Part shown: one piece after another, positions 1 to 6,929 of the stretch
How the letters are laid out: each line of letters starts with the position of its first letter
Numbering within the stretch: position 1 is the stretch's first letter
NCBI GenBank assembly: GCA_035536995.1
Contig: DATLNB010000041.1
Span: forward strand, 8,079-72,078
DNA: 64,000 nucleotides
From: AV80 sp035536995
Lineage (GTDB): Bacteria; Verrucomicrobiota; Verrucomicrobiia; Chthoniobacterales; UBA10450
Reading direction: 5' to 3'
Notes under the pieces: model-generated
Databases searched by the model: none
Seen by the model: only the letters and a program-made list of their open reading frames with translations
What the model was told of the DNA's origin: nothing
Position numbers and translations under genes: made by a program

Positions 1-183
1 AAGTCGGTTAAGGCTTGATCGGGAACCGCTTAGTCGCTCACGAAAACCTGCATCGAAATTACGGCACACGTTTGGCGGAAATAAGGGAACGCTATCCGCT
101 CCAAATGCCCGCTCGCGGTCAACACGTCCGCGTTTTACTCGGGAACGCAGTCATTGCGTCCTTAAACAACAAAAGGAAAAAAC
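1..183. other. Left-edge intergenic region, no gene seen
   Basis: I see no convincing coding frame, RNA gene or terminator here. The last part is the leader of the secreted protein gene starting at 184, with AAAGGA about 7 bases before its ATG as a plausible ribosome binding site. Confidence 0.5.
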
Positions 184-1473
184 ATGAGGGAAATCATAGG
201 GAAATATTTGGCAGTTTTGGCGCTTGCGCTCGCGTTCGCGACGCCGGCATGGGCAGCGGAAAGCAAACGCGGTTTTTACGAAGGCAACCTGGCCGGCGGC
301 GGCAAGATCGTCTTCTTCGTTCAGGGCAACCACGCGATCTCGGCGTACTTTTTTGACGTGGCCGGGCAACAGTCCGGTTACGCCGGCGGCGGCGCTGGGA
401 ACAACGGCACGTTCACTTTAAAGACCCAGGATAAATCGACGATAACCGGCAAGATCACCGATGACTCGATCACGGCGACGTATCAAAACCAAACGATCAC
501 GGCCAATCGGGTATCGGCCTTTGGACCAACGGAAGAGATTGCCGGGCGCTACTCCGCGCCGGCTCATAGTTCCTCGGGAAATATCCAGACGAAGATTTTG
601 ATCGATTCGCAGGGCAACATTTTCCTGACCGGTAAACACGGCCAGACTACGATTGGCGGATTCGGAACGATCTCGATCGTTTCACCCTCACCTTCCCCGT
701 CGCCGAGCGCGTCGCCCTCACCGTCCACGAGTCCAAGCCCGTCGGCATCGCCAAGTCCAAGTGCGTCGCCGAGCCCGAGCGCTTCTCCCAGCCCGTCCAC
801 TTCCCCGAGCCCGTCCGCTTCTCCGAGCACGAGCCCGAGTCCAAGTCCGGGCGCGTCCGCATCACCATCGCCTTCACCTGGCAACGGGGATGACGACGAA
901 GATGATGATGACCAGGCGGACCACAATGAAGATCCGAACGCTCAAACCATTCGGGCAACGTTCACGGTAACCCTCATTACTGGCGAGACCATTACCGGCA
1001 ACCTCCGCTTTAGCCACGGTGTAATCTTCGGCACGTTCACCTGGAACGGCGTCGTCTATGAGATTCGTGCGATGCAGGAATCCGCTGGGAATCGCCTGGC
1101 GAATATTTCGACCCGCGGGTTTGTTAACACGGGCCAGGGCGAGTTGATCGGCGGATTCATCATCACCGGCGGACCGAAGATGGTCGTGATCCGGGCGATG
1201 GGACCGTACCTGGTGGAGTCCGGGGTGAGTCCGGTCCTTGCGGATCCGAAGCTGCGGCTCTTCGAAGGTCAGACCTTGCTAAGGGAGAACGATAACTGGC
1301 AGACGAACGCGAACGCGGCTCAGATCACCGCGACGGGTCTCGCGCCGAGCGATCCAAATGAGGCTGCGCTGCTAGTGCGTCTCGAACCTGGTTATTACAC
1401 AACGGTAGTGACCGGCGCCAACGGCGGGACCGGTATCGCCCTGGTGGAAGTCTACGAGATCGACATCGATTAA
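184..1473 (+). CDS. Secreted protein with Ser-Pro-rich linker and C-terminal shared module
   Basis: A signal peptide occupies residues 1-24 (cleavage expected after AWA). Residues ~28-120 are short Gly/Thr-rich beta-type segments. Residues ~166-232 are an uninterrupted Pro-Ser-rich stretch (SPSP, SPSA, SPST units) followed by an acidic run at ~236-246 (DDDEDDDD), which looks like an extended linker or wall-spanning stalk. Residues ~304-429 form a compact module beginning RLANISTRGF and ending VEVYEI; the same module ends the proteins at 2693-5755 and 6930-9170, which places them in one exported protein family. No enzymatic motif is visible. The start is the ATG with AAAGGA upstream, and a strong terminator follows the stop. 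Export is well supported; the function is unknown. Confidence 0.85.
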   Translation: MREIIGKYLAVLALALAFATPAWAAESKRGFYEGNLAGGGKIVFFVQGNHAISAYFFDVAGQQSGYAGGGAGNNGTFTLKTQDKSTITGKITDDSITATYQNQTITANRVSAFGPTEEIAGRYSAPAHSSSGNIQTKILIDSQGNIFLTGKHGQTTIGGFGTISIVSPSPSPSPSASPSPSTSPSPSASPSPSASPSPSASPSPSTSPSPSASPSTSPSPSPGASASPSPSPGNGDDDEDDDDQADHNEDPNAQTIRATFTVTLITGETITGNLRFSHGVIFGTFTWNGVVYEIRAMQESAGNRLANISTRGFVNTGQGELIGGFIITGGPKMVVIRAMGPYLVESGVSPVLADPKLRLFEGQTLLRENDNWQTNANAAQITATGLAPSDPNEAALLVRLEPGYYTTVVTGANGGTGIALVEVYEIDID

Positions 1474-1497
1474 TCCCGAGAAGCGATAGGAAATAGG

Positions 1498-1535
1498 AAC
1501 GCCCTCGCGTGTCATGCGCGAGGGCGTTTCGTTTT
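1498..1535 (+). terminator. Rho-independent terminator
   Basis: A perfect 12-bp stem (AACGCCCTCGCG at 1498-1509 with CGCGAGGGCGTT at 1517-1528) encloses a 7-base loop and is followed by TCGTTTT. It lies 25 bases after the stop of the secreted protein gene ending at 1473. Confidence 0.9.
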
Positions 1536-1680
1536 CCGGGGATTGCATCGCATTGGATTGATCGACGGCGAAAGGCGTCCGACACAGACGCCCTACAGCG
1601 GGGCGCTGGAGTCTTGTTAACGCTGTAACTGTAGCGACGGCGCTCAGCCGCCGTATCAACGCGTCGATCCGAGAGAGAGA

Positions 1681-1790
1681 TGGCGAAGGTGGAGCTTCGC
1701 GGGACAATTGCGTTACCAAGCTGGAGCTTGGTAACGAGGGGGGCACTGGGCTTGGAAACGCTGTAGTCACGGCGCGGTGTCGCCGTCTGG
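1681..1790. repeat. Mosaic palindromic intergenic repeat, copy A
   Basis: This stretch holds two adjacent imperfect palindromes (GCGAAGGTGGAGCTTCGC and TTACCAAGCTGGAGCTTGG) and then the segment ACGCTGTAGTCACGGCGC with GTCGCCGT. The same order recurs at 5775-5900, and the last segment alone recurs at 6486-6540. The flanking bases 1536-1680 and 1791-1802 contain related GACGCC/CTACAG-type fragments and no gene. Confidence 0.75.
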
Positions 1791-1802
1791 GCCGTTATCG
1801 CG

Positions 1803-1951
1803 CTATTTACCGAAGACTTTTTTCACGTCGCTGATTTTGCGCTGAATTTCCCGCCGGCCTTTTCGAGTGTGCCTCGATCTTCCAAGTCGCGTTTACCAGC
1901 GGCTTTGCCGACTTCGGATAGCGCCGCTTTTGTCCGGCGCACCGCCTGTCA
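1803..1951 (-). pseudogene. Broken CsbD-like stress protein gene
   Basis: On the minus strand one frame reads KAAGKRDLEDRGTLEKAGGK and then meets a stop. After a one-base shift near 1848 the frame continues as IQRKISDVKKVFGK and stops at 1803. Joined, these match the typical tail of CsbD-family proteins (a ...GKAxGNxDLEDEGTxDKxxGKxQxKVGDVKKVFGK pattern, from memory of the family). The 5' part is also out of frame with any good start. I read this as a frameshifted remnant; a sequencing error is the alternative. CsbD proteins are small abundant general-stress proteins. Confidence 0.45.
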
Positions 1952-2004
1952 TTTTTCAAATTCGTTTCCTGATGCGAATCGCGCTCGGTGTGAGAGAGTC
2001 GGCG

Positions 2005-2211
2005 ATGGCAAAAAAAGCGACGAAGTCTAAAGGCGGAACGAAATCGAAATCCAAATCGACATCCAAGGCGGGGTCGAAGTCGAGCAGCAAGCGCTCGACC
2101 GGTTCAACCTCGAAGCGGAAATCGAAGAAGGGTGTGGTCTCGAAGATTGCCTCTTCAGTGGCCGGGGCAGTGGCCAGCGTTCTGCCGTCGCGCGGGAAGA
2201 AGAAGCGCTGA
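2005..2211 (+). CDS. Small Lys/Ser-rich histone H1-like basic protein
   Basis: This 68-residue protein starts MAKKATKSKGGTKSKSK and is built almost entirely of Lys, Ser, Thr, Gly and Arg, with a short hydrophobic Ala/Val patch (~residues 46-58) before a basic tail ending RGKKKR. The composition resembles bacterial histone H1-like or alanine-poor Hc1-type nucleoid proteins, which bind DNA non-specifically; this is a composition-based guess, not a domain match. The frame is open upstream to 1867, but the ATG at 2005 is preceded by GAGAGAG at a good distance and starts the basic sequence, so I chose it. Alternatives are an RNA-binding or low-complexity ribosome-associated protein. Confidence 0.65.
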   Translation: MAKKATKSKGGTKSKSKSTSKAGSKSSSKRSTGSTSKRKSKKGVVSKIASSVAGAVASVLPSRGKKKR

Positions 2212-2249
2212 CGCAGTCTCCCCCCGGAGCTGCGAAGGGAGCCTCCGCG

Positions 2250-2474
2250 TTACTCGGCCTCGCAGTTTCGAGCGGAAATCAGAGCGACCCCGGCCGCGAC
2301 TTTGGCGGCCTGGATGGCGCGGGACGTTTTTCGGTGCGCGGTAAATTCTTCGCTAACCGCTTTAGCCAGCTCGGGGCCGAGATGCCAGAAGAGTGAGCGA
2401 CGGCGGGTGAAAAGGCCGAGGAGGCCGTCACCGATGAGGATAAGGCCGCCGAGTTGGAGAAGACGCTTGGTCAT
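2250..2474 (-). CDS. Small membrane-associated protein, function unknown
   Basis: The protein has 74 residues and starts MTKRLLQLGGLILIGDGLLGLF. It has one hydrophobic segment near the N terminus (~residues 6-19), then a basic RRR and an amphipathic region with AVSEEFTAHRKTSRAIQAAKVAAGVALI, which could be a second weak membrane helix. The longer frame to 2528 runs through a purine-rich heptameric repeat and is unlikely to be coding, so the internal ATG at 2474 is preferred. I recognise no family. It converges with the basic protein gene at 2005-2211, with 38 bases between the stops. Confidence 0.55.
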   Translation of the reverse strand: MTKRLLQLGGLILIGDGLLGLFTRRRSLFWHLGPELAKAVSEEFTAHRKTSRAIQAAKVAAGVALISARNCEAE

Positions 2475-2490
2475 TGGTGTGAGATTTCGG

Positions 2491-2518
2491 AAGTCAGAGG
2501 TCGGAAGTGGAAAGGGAC
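2491..2518. repeat. Degenerate heptamer tandem repeat
   Basis: Four consecutive 7-base units (AAGTCAG, AGGTCGG, AAGTGGA, AAGGGAC) lie just upstream of the minus-strand gene starting at 2474. Similar period-7 arrays occur at 6457-6484 and 18508-18538. Confidence 0.5.
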
Positions 2519-2692
2519 GGAAGATCATTTTGCGGGGAATGCACGCGAATAATTCGGCGAGTTGGGCAGGTTATTTGATGTCGTCGCGGCGACAGAGGGC
2601 CGCGGCTACAGCGCTTGATTTAGTCATATGTGAGTCTGTCGGAAGTGATTTTTCTTGCTTGGGCTGAGGTGGTTACCCACTCTCGCCCACTT

Positions 2693-5600
2693 ATGCGTTC
2701 GATAAATGGGGCGGCGAGAACATGGTTGGCGGGATTGATCAGTCTGGCACTGCTCGGGTCCGCGCGGGAGAGTTTGGCGGGAGCAACCGTCATTTCGGGG
2801 GCGGGCGCGAATACGGCGGCGCTCCAGGGAAAAGTGGACGAGTTCCGGGCGGCGCTGGGCGCCCTCAATACGAATACGCCGGGATCGTTCATGATGGGAC
2901 GGCGCGAAATCAACTGGGAAAACCTCCGCGACGCGCAACTGTCGCCAGCCAATCTGGCGGCTGATTATTACAACGAAGTTTCCACCCGCGGCGTGATTTT
3001 CGGCGCAACGGCGGGGACGACCTTCCAGGTGAGCGGGGGAGGAGGGAGCGGGCAGTTCGGCAATATCAACCCGACTTATCCGGCTGAGTTTACGACCTTC
3101 TCGGCGACCGGTCTCTTCACCCCGGTAGGATCGAACGTGATGAGCGTGTCCTTCTTTGTGCCGGGGCTTGGGGTGCCGGCGGGGGTGCGCGGGTTTGGCG
3201 CTGTGTTCACGGACGTCGATCGCCTGAACGGGACGAAATTAGAATTTTTCGCAGTAAATGGCGACACCCTCGGCGCGTTCACCGCGCCGGTCCTGGACGG
3301 CGGGTTGTCGTTCGTTGGCGTTTACTTCAACGCCGGCGAGCGAATCGCGCGGGTGGAAATTACCTGTGGGAACAAACCGGTCGGGGCGGGGAACAACGAC
3401 GTCGATGGGCTCGGTTCTTCGTCGGACGTAGTGGTGATGGACGATTTCATTTACGGCGAACCGATCCCGTACCCGGACGCATGGGCGATCGTTAACGACG
3501 GGAGCGACGACCTGATCCGCTTCAGCACGCGGTCCCCGAACACGATTCACGCCCGGGTGCCAGTGGCGAACCTGGCCAACAGCAGCCTGGCGGCGATCGA
3601 TATTCGTCCGTCAAACGGACACATCTACGGCCTCGGCATTGTTACCTCCACCGGGCGGCTTGTGGAACGTTTCCCGTCAGGATCGGTCGGCGTAGTCGGG
3701 CCGCAGTTCACGGTTTCGGGAACGAACATCGGGATGGATTTCAATCCGGTGACCGACCAGCTCAGGATCGTGAGCGAGGCGGAGATGAATATCCTGGTGA
3801 ACCCTGATAACGCCGATACGACAGTGCAGAGCGGGTTGTCTCCGGGTAACCCAAGCGTGGTTGCGATCGCCAACACCAACAATCTTCCGGGCGCGCAAGG
3901 CCCCACGTTGATCTTCGGAATCGATTCGGGCGCGGATTCGCTCGTGCAACTAACCGGTTTTCAGAACAACACGGTCACGACCCTCGGACCGCTGACCGAT
4001 AATGGTTTCCAAGTCAGCACAAACGGCGCAAGCGGACTCGACATCCAGGGGTACACGGACACGGCTTTCGCGACCTTGACCGACGCTTTGGTGAGCGGGT
4101 TTTACATGGTGGACACTGATGACGGGAACGTCCGCAAGGTGGGCACGGCAATTGGCGCGAACCTCTCCGTGAAGGGCCTCGCGCTCGTGCCCCAGACGCC
4201 GACGAACTTTGTCGTCCCGCCCGCGGCTGACCTGGTGGGCGTCGATGGGGCGAACCACCTGATAAAGTTCAACAGCAACTCGCCCTCGACGACGACGACG
4301 GTGAACATCACCGGGTTACAGGCTGGGGAACAGGCGCACGAGATCGCCTACCGCGCTTCGGACAACAGCTTTTATATTGTTGGAATCACCGATGGGCCGG
4401 GCGTGAACGATTCGGTCGGCCGCCTTTACAAAATCGATCTGGGGAGTGGCGCGGCGACGCAGTTTGGCGCGCCGTTCGGCACGGCCCTGGTGGATGGGGC
4501 CAACTATGGTTTGGACGCAAACCCACAGCACGACAGCTTCCGAATTTTCAATTCCTCCGATCAGCAAGTGACGATCAGCTCAACTGGAAACGCTTTCCCG
4601 GGAACGATCGACCATCCGTTTCTCTCCGAGAACCTGGTTGCCGCCGCTTACGACCGGGTGGACACCGATCCGGGTAGCAAGACGACCCTGTTCGGCATCG
4701 ATTACGCGACTGACAGCCTGGTCCAGATCGGCGCGGTCGATGAGGGATTCAAGCCTGACGCCGACGAGCTCAGCACCGTTGGCAAGACCGGGGTGGTTGC
4801 CCAAAGCCTGCTCGTCGGCTTCGACATCGAGCGTGGAACCGGCACCGCCTGGGCCTCGATCCGGGCCGATGGCGCGTGCAGGCTCTTTAACATTAACCTA
4901 ACGACCGGATACGCGTTTCGGCGCGGGACGATTGGGAATGGCGCGAACGATTTGCGCGGGCTGGCCGCGATCCCGCCGGCGTTGCAGGGTGCGCTCGCGA
5001 ACATCTCGACGCGCTTGAGAGTTGAAACGGGAGATAACGTTTTAATCGGCGGATTCATCGTCACGGGAGGCGCGCCGAAGGACGTGATCATCAGGGCGAT
5101 CGGGCCGTCGACCGGTATCCCGGGGGCGCTGGCCGATCCGACTCTGGAGTTATACAACGGGAACGGTGTATTGCTCCGCGCGAACGACAACTGGATGGAC
5201 GCCCCGAACAAGCAGGCAATCATCGACAGCACAGTGCCGCCGAGTGATCCGCTCGAGTCGGCCATCCGGATGGAATTGCCGGCGAACAACGCGGGGTATA
5301 CCGCCGTGATCCGCGGCGCAAACAACTCCACCGGTGTCGCGGTGGTCGAGGCTTACGATCTCGATCTGAACGCGGACTCGCGGCTGGCGAATATTTCTAC
5401 CCGCGGGTTTGTCCAGACCGGGGACAACGTCCTGATCGCGGGGACAATCGTGCTGGGTCAGGCGTCGCAGAAGGTCATTATCCGGGCGATTGGGCCCTCC
5501 TTGCCCTTCCCCGGGAAGATGGAGAACCCGACGCTGGAGCTGCGCAATTCGAACGGAGGATTAATCGCGGCGAACGATAATTGGAAGAGCGATCAACAGA

Positions 5601-5755
5601 CCGAGATCATCGCCACGACAATCCCGCCGGCGAATGATCTGGAGGCAGCGATCGTGACGACGTTGCCGGCAAGCGGGGCGTCGTACACGGCGATCGTGCG
5701 CGGGGTGAACGACGCGACCGGCATCGCGGTGGTTGAGGTGTACGCGCTGCAGTAA
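2693..5755 (+). CDS. Secreted protein with two DUF4394 domains and two C-terminal shared modules
   Basis: This large exported protein has about 1020 residues. The chosen ATG at 2693 gives a signal peptide (MRSINGAARTWLAGLISLAL, cleavage near SLAGA); the frame is open further upstream to 2630 without a good leader. Residues ~25-260 resemble a carbohydrate- or ligand-binding beta domain. Residues ~265-500 and ~513-765 are two DUF4394-type units: each opens with a DxLIRF/NHLIKF strand, carries GIDF/YGLDANP-like GxDxNP motifs, and looks like a beta-propeller. Residues ~767-893 and ~897-1020 are two copies of the module opening LANISTR and ending VEAYDL/VEVYAL. The C-terminal modules are shared with the genes at 184 and 6930, which suggests a common surface fate. 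No catalytic residues are evident. Confidence 0.85.
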   Translation: MRSINGAARTWLAGLISLALLGSARESLAGATVISGAGANTAALQGKVDEFRAALGALNTNTPGSFMMGRREINWENLRDAQLSPANLAADYYNEVSTRGVIFGATAGTTFQVSGGGGSGQFGNINPTYPAEFTTFSATGLFTPVGSNVMSVSFFVPGLGVPAGVRGFGAVFTDVDRLNGTKLEFFAVNGDTLGAFTAPVLDGGLSFVGVYFNAGERIARVEITCGNKPVGAGNNDVDGLGSSSDVVVMDDFIYGEPIPYPDAWAIVNDGSDDLIRFSTRSPNTIHARVPVANLANSSLAAIDIRPSNGHIYGLGIVTSTGRLVERFPSGSVGVVGPQFTVSGTNIGMDFNPVTDQLRIVSEAEMNILVNPDNADTTVQSGLSPGNPSVVAIANTNNLPGAQGPTLIFGIDSGADSLVQLTGFQNNTVTTLGPLTDNGFQVSTNGASGLDIQGYTDTAFATLTDALVSGFYMVDTDDGNVRKVGTAIGANLSVKGLALVPQTPTNFVVPPAADLVGVDGANHLIKFNSNSPSTTTTVNITGLQAGEQAHEIAYRASDNSFYIVGITDGPGVNDSVGRLYKIDLGSGAATQFGAPFGTALVDGANYGLDANPQHDSFRIFNSSDQQVTISSTGNAFPGTIDHPFLSENLVAAAYDRVDTDPGSKTTLFGIDYATDSLVQIGAVDEGFKPDADELSTVGKTGVVAQSLLVGFDIERGTGTAWASIRADGACRLFNINLTTGYAFRRGTIGNGANDLRGLAAIPPALQGALANISTRLRVETGDNVLIGGFIVTGGAPKDVIIRAIGPSTGIPGALADPTLELYNGNGVLLRANDNWMDAPNKQAIIDSTVPPSDPLESAIRMELPANNAGYTAVIRGANNSTGVAVVEAYDLDLNADSRLANISTRGFVQTGDNVLIAGTIVLGQASQKVIIRAIGPSLPFPGKMENPTLELRNSNGGLIAANDNWKSDQQTEIIATTIPPANDLEAAIVTTLPASGASYTAIVRGVNDATGIAVVEVYALQ

Positions 5756-5774
5756 TTGCCGGCGGGCGGCACGC

Positions 5775-5900
5775 GTGGCGAAGCTGGAGCTTCGCAGGAC
5801 AATGGCATTACCAAGCTGGAGCTTGGTAACGAGGAAACGCTGTAGGCACGGCGCTCTGTCGCCGTGTGGAGGGACGCCCGCCGTGGCGTCCCCACGTGTT
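5775..5900. repeat. Mosaic palindromic intergenic repeat, copy B
   Basis: This copy repeats the two palindromes of 1681-1790 (GCGAAGCTGGAGCTTCGC, TTACCAAGCTGGAGCTTGG) and the ACGCTGTAGGCACGGCGC / GTCGCCGT segment, and adds GGGACGCCCGCCGTGGCGTCCC. The rest of the gap 5756-5970 holds a further GGGACGGGACAGCGCCCGTCCC palindrome and no gene. Confidence 0.8.
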
Positions 5901-5970
5901 CGGTATCCGCGCGTCATCTCGGGGACGGGACAGCGCCCGTCCCTCCAACGCAGGCGAAGCGCGATGGGGC

Positions 5971-6444
5971 TTACTGTTTTTCGTAAACGGAGATGTTCTC
6001 GAACTTCTTCCCGTCTTTATCGGTGCCGGTGGTGGTTACGGTGCGGATTTTGCCGTCGGCCGAAAGGACGACGCGGCCGGTCGCGATGACCTGACTCTCC
6101 TTTTTCGCGATGAACTCGAGGGTGTTCGCGTCGATCTGTTTGTAGGAGCGGGTATCGACCATCTCGTCGAGGGAAACGAGGTAATCGCGCTCGTCGAACT
6201 TGCCGGTCCAGACGCTGCGGATCGCGTTGCCATCCTTGTCCACGCCTTCCGTCATGATCTGGATCATGACTTTATCCTGCGGTGAATAAACGACCTTGGT
6301 GTTTTTCACCGCGCCGGGAGAGAGCTTCGATTTCGCTTCATTGAGCTTCCAGGTTCCCATCCAGGGGTTGGGAGGATCGGCGAGCGAAACGAGCGCGCTG
6401 GTTAAGAGAAGGGCGAGGGCGGCGAGGAGTGGGGTCGGCGTCAT
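5971..6444 (-). CDS. Secreted lipocalin-like protein, function unknown
   Basis: The protein has 157 residues from the ATG at 6444 (MTPTPLLAALALLLTSALV), with a signal peptide ending near SLADPP. The mature part begins NPWMGTWKLNEAKSKL, a signature I associate with small exported proteins that bacterial genomes often repeat as paralogues. It continues with alternating beta strands typical of a small barrel (VVYSPQ, IQIMTEGVDKDGN, VWTGKFDERDY, VVLSADGKIRTVTTTGTDKDGKKFEN). No catalytic motif is seen. Another in-frame start lies four codons upstream at 6456; the internal one is preferred because it begins a cleaner leader. A role in the periplasm or outer face is likely. Confidence 0.75.
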   Translation of the reverse strand: MTPTPLLAALALLLTSALVSLADPPNPWMGTWKLNEAKSKLSPGAVKNTKVVYSPQDKVMIQIMTEGVDKDGNAIRSVWTGKFDERDYLVSLDEMVDTRSYKQIDANTLEFIAKKESQVIATGRVVLSADGKIRTVTTTGTDKDGKKFENISVYEKQ

Positions 6445-6456
6445 GCTGGAATTCAA

Positions 6457-6484
6457 AAGTAGGAAGTAGGAAGTAGGAAGTAGG
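6457..6484. repeat. Heptamer tandem repeat (AAGTAGG x4)
   Basis: Four perfect head-to-tail copies of AAGTAGG lie 12 bases upstream of the minus-strand start at 6444. The array has the same period and purine-rich composition as those at 2491-2518 and 18508-18538. Confidence 0.85.
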
Positions 6485-6485
6485 A

Positions 6486-6540
6486 CAACGCTGTAGTCAC
6501 GGCGCTGTGTCGCGGTGTCGAGGGAGGCCCGCCGTGGCGT
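6486..6540. repeat. Mosaic palindromic intergenic repeat, copy C (partial)
   Basis: CAACGCTGTAGTCACGGCGC, then GTCGCGGTGTCGAGG and GCCCGCCGTGGCGTCC, correspond to the second half of copies A (1681-1790) and B (5775-5900). The two paired palindromes of those copies are missing here. Confidence 0.7.
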
Positions 6541-6577
6541 CCGAGCGCGTTCAGTTTACGCGCGTCATCCCAGCGTA

Positions 6578-6754
6578 CTACCCCTGCGCGCGAGCCAGGC
6601 GTGTGCGAGCCGGTGGGAGATGGCCGAAGAAATGGGCGGCGCAACCGCGGCAAATGCCGTGGCTAACTTTGCGGGTCCCGCGTTTCATCACGCATTTGCA
6701 CCAGGCGCACACGAGGGTGGGCAGAAGGGGCGCGGCGTAAGCCATCTTTTTCAT
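6578..6754 (-). CDS. Small zinc-ribbon-type protein (CxxC...CxxC)
   Basis: The protein has 58 residues (or 55 from the second ATG at 6745) and reads LVCAWCKCVMK...VSHGICRGCAAHFF in its centre. The pattern CAWC-x(15-17)-SHGICxxC matches a short zinc-binding module often seen at the end of bacterial response regulators and as free small proteins. The four cysteines (with a possible extra ligand from the third Cys of CKC) would bind one zinc. The tail is basic (ARTRLARAQ). The frame is open far upstream to 7264, but that part overlaps the promoter and start of the gene at 6930 and has no coding character. No strong ribosome binding site is visible, so the start is uncertain. Confidence 0.55.
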   Translation of the reverse strand: MKKMAYAAPLLPTLVCAWCKCVMKRGTRKVSHGICRGCAAHFFGHLPPARTRLARAQG

Positions 6755-6929
6755 GTTGCGGCGTTTGACAGGGGGGCGTCGCTTTTTGTTCAAGGAAAGC
6801 GCTGAGCCTCCGTCGCGGGCACGCTGAGCGAGGGGCCCCGCCAGGGGCAAAGGTTGATTGACGGATTGTCTCCGAACCCACACCATCTTTCGTCTCCGCG
6901 CGGAAAAGTGAGCCGCGAAACAACACGCG

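Noticed and set aside
564..926. Long minus-strand frame rich in Gly, Leu and Asp opposite the Ser-Pro tract
   Set aside because: It is the mirror of a regular Pro-Ser coding repeat, with no ribosome binding site and no family resemblance.
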